DNA of 64,000 nucleotides, taken from contig NZ_CAMVEE010000005.1 of assembly GCF_947166415.1 (NCBI RefSeq), positions 1 to 64,000 of the forward strand, given 5' to 3'. A program made the position numbers and the translations under genes. Shown here in pieces: positions 48,110-57,323 of this stretch. This stretch comes from an uncultured Methanobrevibacter sp. Its GTDB lineage: Archaea; Methanobacteriota; Methanobacteria; Methanobacteriales; Methanobacteriaceae. The notes below the pieces were generated by a model. That model was not told the DNA's origin. It was given only the letters and a program-made list of their open reading frames with translations, and did no database searches. Position 1 is the first letter of the stretch. Each line of letters begins with the position of its first letter.

Positions 48110-48562
48110 ATGGCAGATGAAAACAATGCAAACCGTATGAGCAAGAATGAATATTATACTGCAATCGCCCTTGCCGTTTCAAAAAGAAGCACATGCCTGA
48201 AAAGAAGATATGGGGCAGTAATAGTCAACAACGATGAGATAATCAGTACAGGATATAACGGAAATCCAAGAGGAGAGGAAAACTGCTGCGACAGGGGAGA
48301 CTGTCAAAGGATGAACCTTCCATCCAATTCCGGAAACTACAATGACTGCTTTTCAGTGCATGCAGAACAGAACGCCATGATCAGCGCAAGCAGAAATGAA
48401 ATGCTTGGCTCAACAATATATCTTGCCGGCGAAAAGTATGATGATGGGGCATGGGTGGAAATCGAAGATGCCGAACCTTGTCCGATATGCTTTAGAATGA
48501 TTAAGAACTCAGGCATTGATAGGATTGTGAGCAAAAAAGGCGTTTTAAAGCTACGTGAATAA
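48110..48562 (+). CDS. dCMP deaminase family protein
   Basis: VHAEQNAMISA (HAE) and EPCPICFRMI zinc motifs. Confidence 0.92.
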   Translation: MADENNANRMSKNEYYTAIALAVSKRSTCLKRRYGAVIVNNDEIISTGYNGNPRGEENCCDRGDCQRMNLPSNSGNYNDCFSVHAEQNAMISASRNEMLGSTIYLAGEKYDDGAWVEIEDAEPCPICFRMIKNSGIDRIVSKKGVLKLRE

Positions 48563-48739
48563 GCTTAAATGAAAGTGTCTCAAAAATTTTGAATGAAGTA
48601 ATTTCCTGATGTATGTTTCAGGAATTAGCTTTAAAAAAGAAAAATGTTTTTTACCTGGACACTTGGAAAAGGAAGCAACGGAACACAAGAGTGTTCCTTA
48701 ATAGTTTCATTTCCCTCATATTTAATTTTAAAAAAGCAA

Positions 48740-49012
48740 TTATAATATTCCAACACCTTCCAGCATTGCTTCAATACCCAAAAGGATAATTGCAACGCCG
48801 CCGATGATTTCTATGTAGTCAGCATATTTAATGGCAATTTTGGTCCCATATGTTCCGATTAAAAGCCATATTATAACAGCAATTATGCTTAAAGCGCCAA
48901 GGATGACCGGATTCACATGAGCTGTAGCACCTTGTGATGCCAAAATCAGGTTTTCAATGTTTCCGAAAATAAGCAAAGTTGAAAATTGGGCATATTGCTT
49001 TAAGTCAACCAT
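48740..49012 (-). CDS. Small three-TM membrane protein (paralog A)
   Basis: FSTLLIFGNIENLILASQGATAHVNPVILGALSIIAVIIWLLIGT. Confidence 0.7.
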   Translation of the reverse strand: MVDLKQYAQFSTLLIFGNIENLILASQGATAHVNPVILGALSIIAVIIWLLIGTYGTKIAIKYADYIEIIGGVAIILLGIEAMLEGVGIL

Positions 49013-49014
49013 GA

Positions 49015-49299
49015 TTATTCGCCACCTTTTGATTTGATATTTTTAACTGAAGCATAAACAGCCTGAATACCTAATAGAAATATTGCAAGTCCTCCGATGA
49101 AGTTAATAACATCTGAATATTGGATGGCTGCTTCAGTCAAAACCGTACCCAATATTAACCAGATTATTACAACGAGTATACTCAAACCACCCAATATCCT
49201 AGGGTTCACGCCCTTAACGACACCCTGTGAAGATAAAATCAGGTTTTCAATGTTTCCAAAAATTATCAACCACATAAAAGGCAAATATTCTTCCAACAT
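49015..49299 (-). CDS. Small three-TM membrane protein (paralog B)
   Basis: FMWLIIFGNIENLILSSQGVVKGVNPRILGGLSILVVIIWLILGT; tandem with paralog A. Confidence 0.7.
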   Translation of the reverse strand: MLEEYLPFMWLIIFGNIENLILSSQGVVKGVNPRILGGLSILVVIIWLILGTVLTEAAIQYSDVINFIGGLAIFLLGIQAVYASVKNIKSKGGE

Positions 49300-49509
49300 G
49301 ATATCTTTCCACCATAAATATAATTAACAAATATAACTCTATCAAAAGGGATATTTAAACATATTCATTTAAATTTTAAAATAACATTCCATACTTATCA
49401 AATAAACTAAAACTCTGGAAAAAAATTATCTCAATCAATTATGAAGAGTTCAAAATAATTTAATGATGGTTATTTTAATAAAAAATGATAAAAAAAATAA
49501 TTTGAAGTT

Positions 49510-49692
49510 TTATTCTATTTTGATGCATTCGTTAGGGCAAATATCCACACAGGTTTCGCAGTAACTACATTCATCTGGGTCATTGATGGTTAATATGCCA
49601 TCTTCAAGAATTAAAACTTCCATCGGACAAACGTCTGTGCAGTCTCCACAATTGTCACATTTATCAGTGTTTATCGTAATGTCTGCCATTCC
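49510..49692 (-). CDS. 2[4Fe-4S] ferredoxin
   Basis: CDNCGDCTDVCPMEVL...CSYCETCVDICPNECI. Start chosen at MADITIN. Confidence 0.9.
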   Translation of the reverse strand, partial: GMADITINTDKCDNCGDCTDVCPMEVLILEDGILTINDPDECSYCETCVDICPNECIKIE

Positions 49693-49709
49693 GTTAACCT
49701 CAACTAATT

Positions 49710-50006
49710 TTAGCATGCCCTATGTCCACAGCATTTTTCAAGGTCATGTGGAACGTTTGGGTCATGGTGATCTAGATATGGTTTTCCGCATGTCAATGGT
49801 CCTCTTCCACGGGCAGAACCGCAGCATCCTCCCATCCTTTTGTTGTGATTCAATATTGAATCGATGCCCAATCCTTCTACTTCCCCAACATATTCTATTG
49901 TTTCGCTGTGGCATCTTGGACACATTTCATGCTCACCATTCAATGTTATCCAATTGAAACCGCATTCTTTACAGATATACTCTAAATTATCAGCCATTAA
50001 AATCAT
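49710..50006 (-). CDS. Cys-rich zinc-ribbon protein
   Basis: CKECGFNW...CPRCHS...GGCCGSARGRGPLTCG. Confidence 0.7.
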   Translation of the reverse strand: MILMADNLEYICKECGFNWITLNGEHEMCPRCHSETIEYVGEVEGLGIDSILNHNKRMGGCCGSARGRGPLTCGKPYLDHHDPNVPHDLEKCCGHRAC

Positions 50007-50013
50007 CTCCTAT

Positions 50014-50541
50014 TCAAATATTGCATAATCCTCTTCCTTGTAGTGGTGAACCACACTCAGGGCATGTTTTGGTTCTGCATGGAACACCTCTAATCTTCGG
50101 TTCTGTGTAACCGCAATTAGGGCAACTGCATGTGTCATTTGACATTTGATTTCTTCTATTGTTTGTGTTTAATTTTCGGATATTTGTTGATTTGCAGTCT
50201 GGGCATTCCTCGTATTCTTTTTCTGGATTTGACCATTGAAAACCACAATCTTCGCATAAATATTTATTCGGATCTATCATTGTATCACCTTTGACAATTA
50301 CTATTGGTCGGCCTTCAATTAAAGAGGTAGCCAGTTTATGCCTTGCAGAATTCAGAATTCTGTGAAAAGTTGACTGTGAAATTCCCATGAATTCAGCAGC
50401 TTCAGTTTGCTTTATATCATGGTAATCTTTAAATCTGATTGATTCAAACTCATCTACTGATAATTCAATTGGTTTTCTATTCTTATTCAACTCATGTTTG
50501 TGACATGTAACTACTCTTCTCATTCTTTTAGGTCTTACCAT
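50014..50541 (-). CDS. DUF134-family HTH protein with zinc ribbons
   Basis: RPKRMRRVVTCH...ELSVDEFESIRFKDYHDIKQTEAAEFMGISQSTFHRILNSARHKLA; CEDCGFQW..CPDCKS; CPNCGYTE..CPECGSPL. Confidence 0.87.
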   Translation of the reverse strand: MVRPKRMRRVVTCHKHELNKNRKPIELSVDEFESIRFKDYHDIKQTEAAEFMGISQSTFHRILNSARHKLATSLIEGRPIVIVKGDTMIDPNKYLCEDCGFQWSNPEKEYEECPDCKSTNIRKLNTNNRRNQMSNDTCSCPNCGYTEPKIRGVPCRTKTCPECGSPLQGRGLCNI

Positions 50542-50570
50542 AATATTCTCCCCAAATGTATCTTCAGATA

Positions 50571-50590
50571 TTATGAATATATATTCATAA
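50571..50590. promoter_or_regulatory. 20-bp perfect palindrome TTATGAATATATATTCATAA upstream of DUF134 gene
   Basis: Read directly; 30 bp 5' of the minus-strand start codon. Confidence 0.6.
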
Positions 50591-50648
50591 CTAATATATA
50601 AATGTTGCAGTCTCTTGGAAGTAGTTAATGCTGATATTTCTTAAAAAG

Positions 50649-51155
50649 TTATTTTTTCATTATCTTATTGAATTCAAACATTTCCTGATCTATCATAGGA
50701 TGATCTTCATCCCAATTATCGTCCGGATTTTTTTCATTATAAAATTCAACTATATGAAATCCCAATCTGTTAACATAAAAATGAATATTCCTTTTGTCAA
50801 AGTATGGTGTGCAGGTTTCCCATATTTCCGTATCGGGATATAAAGTTTCTATTTCGCTCCAAATCATTTGTCCAACGCCTTTGTTTTGACAGTGAACATT
50901 AACGAACAAGAAATCCAATTTGTTGTGTTGCGTTTTTTCATTTATTTCAACAACCACGCCGCCAAGTATTTCCTGATTTTCCTTCATTACGTAAGCATGG
51001 CTGTTTTCTTTTTTCAAACACTCATCAATGTCTTTTTCAGGCAATATTAATTCATCACATTTACCAAAAACTTCTTCATATCCAAATTGAAATGATTCTT
51101 GCATTAATCTTTTAAATTCAGCTGAATCTTTATCCTGCAATTCAATTAACGCCAT
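50649..51155 (-). CDS. GNAT family N-acetyltransferase
   Basis: LDFLFVNVHCQNKGVGQMIWSEIETLYP (acetyl-CoA loop), HFYVNRLGFHIVEFY. Confidence 0.8.
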   Translation of the reverse strand: MALIELQDKDSAEFKRLMQESFQFGYEEVFGKCDELILPEKDIDECLKKENSHAYVMKENQEILGGVVVEINEKTQHNKLDFLFVNVHCQNKGVGQMIWSEIETLYPDTEIWETCTPYFDKRNIHFYVNRLGFHIVEFYNEKNPDDNWDEDHPMIDQEMFEFNKIMKK

Positions 51156-51275
51156 AATTATCTATTGTAATCCTATCTAAATAATCATTTCCACTCCACA
51201 CAACATGAAATTTTTAGTATCCTTGTCGATTTTTCATCATAAAAACTTTAATAAAAAATATCACAAATTAAGTAT

Positions 51276-52229
51276 ATGAATGAAAATCTTTATGGAATGT
51301 TCGATAAAGTTTTACAATCCGAATATTCGATTATGGAAGAAGGTTCAAAAAAGACAATCGAACTGGGAAAAGATGGCGAATACGGAACAATGGAGACCTA
51401 CTCCCTATTTGATGGAGTAATAATTGCTTTTATGGACATCACCCCTGGCAATTATGATAACATATTTTTTGAAGATAAAATCTCTTCCCGTTTGCTTCAA
51501 ATCAACCATTGTGCTAAAGGCAGATACTCATATGCGGTAGGAGATGACAGGATTGTTTACTTTGGAAAAGGAGATTTGTGTGTTAGCATTTATGATATAA
51601 CAAAAACTGTTTCTGATTTTCCCTTAGGATATTATGAAGGTTTGGAGATTTTCATTGATGTTGATGTTGCAAACAAACAGATTAAAGACCTAATTCCTGA
51701 TTTTGATTTAATTGAGTTATATGAACGTTTAGAAAAATCCAAAGGTTATAGGTTACTTAGAGCAAATGAAAAAATCGATCACGTGATTGGAGAGTTATAT
51801 TGTGTCGATGACAGAATTAAGGAATCTTATTTCAAATTAAAATGTCTGGAACTGTTGTTATTTTTCTCTATAGTTAAAGAAACTAAAACAGAATCATTAT
51901 CCCTTTCTAAAAAGCAAGTCGATATTATTGAAAATGTTAAAAATGATTTAATCAATGATTTGGAAAGCAAAATCACAATTGAGGAATTGTCCGACAGATA
52001 TGGAATAAGTAAAACCAGCCTGAAGAATTGCTTTAAGGAAATTTATGGAAAGCCTATTTATAAATGGAGAAAGGAATACAGACTTGATTATGCCTGTCGA
52101 TTGATTGAAGAGGGGTGGCTAAACATTTCAGAAATCTCCAAAAAAGTTGGTTATTCTTCACCATCGAAATTTAGCCAGGCATTTAAGGAACATGTCGGCT
52201 GCACACCTTCCGAGTATAGAAAATACTAA
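51276..52229 (+). CDS. AraC-family transcriptional regulator
   Basis: C-terminal double HTH ITIEELSDRYGISKTSLKNCFKEIYGKPIYKWRKEYRLDYACRLIEE...ISEISKKVGYSSPSKFSQAFKEHVGCTPSEYRKY. Confidence 0.93.
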   Translation: MNENLYGMFDKVLQSEYSIMEEGSKKTIELGKDGEYGTMETYSLFDGVIIAFMDITPGNYDNIFFEDKISSRLLQINHCAKGRYSYAVGDDRIVYFGKGDLCVSIYDITKTVSDFPLGYYEGLEIFIDVDVANKQIKDLIPDFDLIELYERLEKSKGYRLLRANEKIDHVIGELYCVDDRIKESYFKLKCLELLLFFSIVKETKTESLSLSKKQVDIIENVKNDLINDLESKITIEELSDRYGISKTSLKNCFKEIYGKPIYKWRKEYRLDYACRLIEEGWLNISEISKKVGYSSPSKFSQAFKEHVGCTPSEYRKY

Positions 52230-52409
52230 TTGTCTTTTTGGAATATTTTTTGTCTTTTTAGTTCAAATAATTATATATACCTATTTTAAAATACATAATA
52301 GTGAAAAAAAGATATATCTGATTATATTTTTATAAATACTTTTAAAACAATTCTTTTATTTATTTTTAAGATAATTTAAAGGATTGTCCTTTTAGAATTG
52401 TTTTAAATT

Positions 52410-52425
52410 TTTAGGTATGCCTAAA
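52410..52425. promoter_or_regulatory. TTTAGG-tatg-CCTAAA operator-like site 1
   Basis: 6-bp inverted arms; just upstream of the ABC transporter operon. Confidence 0.7.
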
Positions 52426-52446
52426 TTAAATTTTAAGGAGTTTATT

Positions 52447-54237
52447 ATGTCAAATACTCAAAGCAAAAACAAATTTATACGATTATTGAATTATTCGGGC
52501 AATTATAAATATCTGTCAATCTTAGGCATGATATTGTCTGCTTTAAGTGCAATATGCCTGTTAATTCCATTCATATACATATGGAATGTTGTAAATGCCC
52601 TCTTAACTGTTGCACCAAACTTCTCTCAAGCACAGAACATAGATACATATGCATTTAATGCATTTGCATTTGCAATAGCCGGAATTGTCCTAAACTTTTT
52701 CGGCCTGATGGGTACACACTTATCTGCATTTAAAAACGAAAAGAACATGAAAAATGCTGCTGTAAGCCACCTACTTAAGCTGCCGTTGGGATACTTCTCA
52801 AATCACACTAGCGGCGGGCTTAGAAAAGTAATTGACTTCAGCACTGCAAAAACAGAAACATTTTTAGCTCACCAATTATTCGATTTAACAGGAGCTATTG
52901 TTACTCCAATAGCATTTTTGATATTACTGTTCAGCTTTGATTGGCTTTTAGGTTTAATCTGCTTGATTCCAATTATCTTATGTTTCATATTCATGTATCC
53001 GATGTTTTCTTCAGAATCCCAAAACATTATGGTTCAATATCAGACTTACCTAGAAAAGATGAACGCTGAAGCGGTGGAATATGTTAGGGGAATTCCAGTT
53101 ACTAAGGCATTCCAGCAAAGTGTTTATTCATTTAAAAACTTTATTGATGCGATTAAGAATTATGCAAAATTCTCAGCCAACTATTCATTGTCCACTCAGC
53201 TTCCAATGACAGCATTTACTGTATCCATTAATGGATTTTTTGCTCTTCTAATCCCCGCAGGGATATTGCTTGCAGGATCTGTAGTGGATAAAAAGTTCCT
53301 AGCCGATTTCATGTTTTATGTAATCTTCACACCGGTTTGTGCGGTAATGATGAATAGGATAATGACAGTTTCACAGGATTGGATGCTGGCAAGCCATGCT
53401 TTGGATGGCATTGAAGAGATCTTAGCCGAAAAACCTTTAGTTGAAACAGATCATCCTCAAAAGCCTAAAAACCATTCAATTGAATTTGAAGGAGTCTATT
53501 TCGACTATGAAAAGACTGATGGCGATGAACATATCTTAAATAACGTTAATTTAAGAATCAATGAAAATGAAACTGTTGCATTAGTTGGACCTTCCGGTGG
53601 TGGAAAAACAACAATAGCTTCATTAATACCAAGATTCTGGGACGTTGATGGAGGTTCTATTAAAGTCGGTGAAGTTGACGTGAGGGATATCTCAACAAAA
53701 GATTTGATGGAAAACGTTTCATTTGTATTCCAAAATACCACATTGTTTAAAGATTCAATCTACAATAATGTGGCAATTGGTCGCAAAGGCGCCTCCAGAG
53801 AAGATGTTAAAAAGGCATTGAGCTTGGCTCAGTGCGATGATATCATTGATGAACTGCCTGATGGAATCGATACTGTAATCGGAACTGAAGGAACATATCT
53901 TTCAGGAGGCCAGCAGCAAAGGATAGCTCTTGCAAGGGCGATTCTTAAGGATGCTCCGATTATCATTTTGGATGAGGCTACTGCCCTTGCAGATCCGGAA
54001 AACGAATATATGATTCAAAAGGCGATTTCAGAAATTACCAAAGATAAAACAGTAATCATGATTGCACATAGATTATCCACAGTCAAGAACGTGGACAAAA
54101 TCTATGTTGTTGAAAACGGACGGATTGTGGAAGAAGGTAACCATAACAGTCTTGTTGATGACGGCGGACTTTATTCAAGAATGTGGAATGAATTCAACCA
54201 ATCCATCCAATGGAAAGTAAAAAGTGAGGTGGCATAA
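52447..54237 (+). CDS. ABC transporter, fused permease-ATPase (YbtP/IrtA-like half-transporter 1)
   Basis: TM domain plus GPSGGGKTTIASLIPRFWDV, LSGGQQQRIALARAILKDAPIIILDEATA. Start set to ATG after AAGGAG. Confidence 0.92.
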   Translation: MSNTQSKNKFIRLLNYSGNYKYLSILGMILSALSAICLLIPFIYIWNVVNALLTVAPNFSQAQNIDTYAFNAFAFAIAGIVLNFFGLMGTHLSAFKNEKNMKNAAVSHLLKLPLGYFSNHTSGGLRKVIDFSTAKTETFLAHQLFDLTGAIVTPIAFLILLFSFDWLLGLICLIPIILCFIFMYPMFSSESQNIMVQYQTYLEKMNAEAVEYVRGIPVTKAFQQSVYSFKNFIDAIKNYAKFSANYSLSTQLPMTAFTVSINGFFALLIPAGILLAGSVVDKKFLADFMFYVIFTPVCAVMMNRIMTVSQDWMLASHALDGIEEILAEKPLVETDHPQKPKNHSIEFEGVYFDYEKTDGDEHILNNVNLRINENETVALVGPSGGGKTTIASLIPRFWDVDGGSIKVGEVDVRDISTKDLMENVSFVFQNTTLFKDSIYNNVAIGRKGASREDVKKALSLAQCDDIIDELPDGIDTVIGTEGTYLSGGQQQRIALARAILKDAPIIILDEATALADPENEYMIQKAISEITKDKTVIMIAHRLSTVKNVDKIYVVENGRIVEEGNHNSLVDDGGLYSRMWNEFNQSIQWKVKSEVA

Positions 54238-55983
54238 ATGATATCTGAATATTTTGTTGAAAGATTCGGACTTACAAAGGAAGGTTCCGATAACTTAATT
54301 AAAGGAATCCTCTACACAGCGCTTTTAAACATTGCATTCATGTTGCCTGTCGGTTTATATGCCTTGCTCATTTACATGTGGGTAGAACCATTGACTGGCG
54401 GGGAAATAATTGATCCCAACCTAGGAATGTTTATTGTATTGATATTGATTGTTTTGGGAATAATCTTTGCATGTGCATGGAAACAATACCACTTCGTATT
54501 CAATACAACATACACAGAAAGTGAAAAAAGAAGAATCAATCTGGGTGAAAACTTAAGAAAACTTCCGTTATCCTTTTTTGAAAACAGGGACCTGGCGGAC
54601 TTAACAGCAACAATCATGAATGACTGTACCGATTTGGAACATGTCTTCTCACATGCAATTCCACAATTGCTCGGTTCTATTATTTCACTATGTCTTGTTG
54701 CAATTGGTATGCTAACCTTTGATTGGAGATTGGGCATTGCACTATTGTGGCCAGTTCCTGTTGCTTTTGCAATATTATATGCTTCAAAGATTCTCATCTA
54801 CAAAGGTGGAGAAATCGTCATGGCGGATTTGCTTGACTGCGGAGACAGGATGCAGGAATGCATCGAATCTGTCAGGGATTTAAAATCATACAACTATCAG
54901 GACGAATACTTTGGAAAGATTTCTGCATTAACTTCTAAAATTGAAAGGTCAAGAATCAAAGCTGAATTGATGGCTGCTGCCGGAGTGATTACAGGTAAAG
55001 TTGTCCTGAATTTAGGAATCGTTTCAGTGATTCTTCTAGGATCCTACTTGATAATGAATTCACAGGTGTCACTCTTCACACTCTTGATATTCCTGATAGC
55101 TTCCGCTACAGTTTATGCCCCTGTTGAAAACGGATTGATGTTTTTATCCGAAATATTGATGATGGACATAAAAATTGACAGAACCAAAGAAATCGAATCA
55201 TTAGTCGTTGAAGAAGGTTTGACAGATTATTCCCTTGATGGCTATGACATTGAATTTAAAGATGTCGACTTCAATTATGATGATTTGAAAAATGTTTTAA
55301 CCGATATTAATTTCACAGCAAATCAGGGCGAGGTCACAGCGCTTGTAGGTCCTTCAGGGGGCGGAAAATCCACTGTTTCCAAACTTGCAGCAAGATTCTG
55401 GAATCCTGTTTCTGGCGAAGTAATCTTGGGAGGTCAGGATTTGTCAAAATTGGATAGTGAAAAACTCCTAGAAAACTTTTCAATTGTTTTCCAGGATGTA
55501 ATACTATTTAATACATCAATTCTGGAGAATATCAGAGTCGGTAAAAAGGATGCAACTGACGAAGAGGTGATTGAGGTTGCAAAACTTGCCGAATGTGATG
55601 AATTTGTCCAAAAGCTTCCTGATGGATACGATACAGTCATTGGCGAAAATGGTGAACTGTTGTCCGGAGGCCAAAGGCAAAGGATTTCAATTGCAAGGGC
55701 AATGTTGAAAGACGCCAACGTGATTCTTTTGGATGAGGCAACTTCATTTTTGGATGTTGAAAATGAATCCAAAATCCAAAAAGCATTATCCGAGCTTATT
55801 AAAAACAAAACCGTGATAATTATTGCTCACAGGATGCGTACAATAGCTAATGCCGATAAGATTATCGTTCTCGATGAGGGTAGAATCTCTGAGCAAGGAT
55901 CACCTGAGGAATTATTGGCTCAAAATGGACTATTCAAGAAAATGGTCGATTTGCAAAATTTAAGTGGGGAATGGGTAATTTAA
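54238..55983 (+). CDS. ABC transporter, fused permease-ATPase (YbtQ/IrtB-like half-transporter 2)
   Basis: GPSGGGKSTVSKLAARFWNP, LSGGQRQRISIARAMLKDANVILLDEATS; start immediately follows the previous stop. Confidence 0.92.
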   Translation: MISEYFVERFGLTKEGSDNLIKGILYTALLNIAFMLPVGLYALLIYMWVEPLTGGEIIDPNLGMFIVLILIVLGIIFACAWKQYHFVFNTTYTESEKRRINLGENLRKLPLSFFENRDLADLTATIMNDCTDLEHVFSHAIPQLLGSIISLCLVAIGMLTFDWRLGIALLWPVPVAFAILYASKILIYKGGEIVMADLLDCGDRMQECIESVRDLKSYNYQDEYFGKISALTSKIERSRIKAELMAAAGVITGKVVLNLGIVSVILLGSYLIMNSQVSLFTLLIFLIASATVYAPVENGLMFLSEILMMDIKIDRTKEIESLVVEEGLTDYSLDGYDIEFKDVDFNYDDLKNVLTDINFTANQGEVTALVGPSGGGKSTVSKLAARFWNPVSGEVILGGQDLSKLDSEKLLENFSIVFQDVILFNTSILENIRVGKKDATDEEVIEVAKLAECDEFVQKLPDGYDTVIGENGELLSGGQRQRISIARAMLKDANVILLDEATSFLDVENESKIQKALSELIKNKTVIIIAHRMRTIANADKIIVLDEGRISEQGSPEELLAQNGLFKKMVDLQNLSGEWVI

Positions 55984-56013
55984 TTCCCCTAAAAAACTTT
56001 AGGAGAAAAAATT

Positions 56014-56595
56014 ATGTCTGAAATGTTAAATGTAAAAGATTTGATTACTGTAGGTATCTTTGCAGTGATTTTGATAGTGTTGATATTTGCATTTGGAATG
56101 CTGGGATATATTCCGATTTTAATGTTGGCACTGCCAATATTGGCAGCGCTGATTTGTGGAATCCCATACATGTTGTTTTTAACAAGAGTTTCTAAATTTG
56201 GAATGGTTACATTACTGGGATTGATTCTGGGAATTGTAATGTTTTTAAGCGGCCACACCTGGGTACCGATACTTGTATTTACCCTATTTGCGTTCATTGC
56301 TGATTGTATATTAAAAATGGGCAATTATTCATCAATTAAAAACTCAATTATCAGCCATGGTGTTTTTATAATGGGAATTATGGGTAATATGTTGCCGTTT
56401 TTCATTTTGAGAGATTATTTCATGGAAGCAATGCGTGTTTCAATGGGAAATGATTATGTTAATGTCATTGCCCCTTTCCTTAACAATGGAGTTTTAATAA
56501 TCCTATTTATTTTAACATTCATTGCAGGCGTTGCAAGTGCATATCTTGGAAAAATCGTACTCAAAAAACATTTTGAAAAAGCAGGTATAGCTTAG
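56014..56595 (+). CDS. ECF transporter S component (MptD / Trep_Strep family)
   Basis: Small hydrophobic protein LNVKDLITVGIFAVILIVLIF..., between ABC and EcfT genes. Confidence 0.8.
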   Translation: MSEMLNVKDLITVGIFAVILIVLIFAFGMLGYIPILMLALPILAALICGIPYMLFLTRVSKFGMVTLLGLILGIVMFLSGHTWVPILVFTLFAFIADCILKMGNYSSIKNSIISHGVFIMGIMGNMLPFFILRDYFMEAMRVSMGNDYVNVIAPFLNNGVLIILFILTFIAGVASAYLGKIVLKKHFEKAGIA

Positions 56596-56597
56596 GT

Positions 56598-57323
56598 GTG
56601 ATTATGGGATTAGAACTAAATTTTAACCTGGATCCAAGAACCAAAATTATTATTCTGGTTATTTTAAGTTTCATGGTTTTTAATGATATGTCATTATATG
56701 TTAGTGGAATTTTAGTTTTAATTCCATTTATCTGTTTATTATTTTCAAATCATAAAAAATCTGCATTAATGTATATTGTAGTTTATGTGCTGGCAAAATA
56801 TATTCAAATTTATATTCTCCCTACAGCAACAGGATTGGAGGCGATAATACTAATCACATTTAGTTATACCACCTCTAGAATGTTGCCTATTCTCATGATG
56901 GGATATTATACTATAACAACAACAAAAGTAAGTGAATTCATTTCATCTATGGAAAGAAGCAATATCCCCCGAGATATCATTATTCCCGTTTCCGTTGTGT
57001 TTAGATATATCCCGTCAGTTTATGAAGAGATAAAATCGATTACTGATGCAATGAGGATGAGGGGTTTCGGAATGAATATTAAATCATTGAAAAACCCTTT
57101 AAAAGTAATTGAATTTTATATGATTCCAATTTTAATTAGTGCCGTTAAAACTGCAGATGAACTGTCAGCCGCTTCCCTAACAAGAGGGCTCAGTAATCCA
57201 GAACCTAGGACCCATTTACTTGAAGTCAAATTAACCAAAGTGGATTACTCCCTTTTAGCAATAACATTCATCGGTTTTGGAATATATGCATATAATTTTT
57301 TAAGAGGTGTTCTGATTGCTTAA
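56598..57323 (+). CDS. ECF transporter T component
   Basis: LDPRTKIIILVILS..., FRYIPSVYEEIKSITDAMRMRGFG (EcfT coupling motif), ADELSAASLTRGL. Confidence 0.88.
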   Translation: MIMGLELNFNLDPRTKIIILVILSFMVFNDMSLYVSGILVLIPFICLLFSNHKKSALMYIVVYVLAKYIQIYILPTATGLEAIILITFSYTTSRMLPILMMGYYTITTTKVSEFISSMERSNIPRDIIIPVSVVFRYIPSVYEEIKSITDAMRMRGFGMNIKSLKNPLKVIEFYMIPILISAVKTADELSAASLTRGLSNPEPRTHLLEVKLTKVDYSLLAITFIGFGIYAYNFLRGVLIA

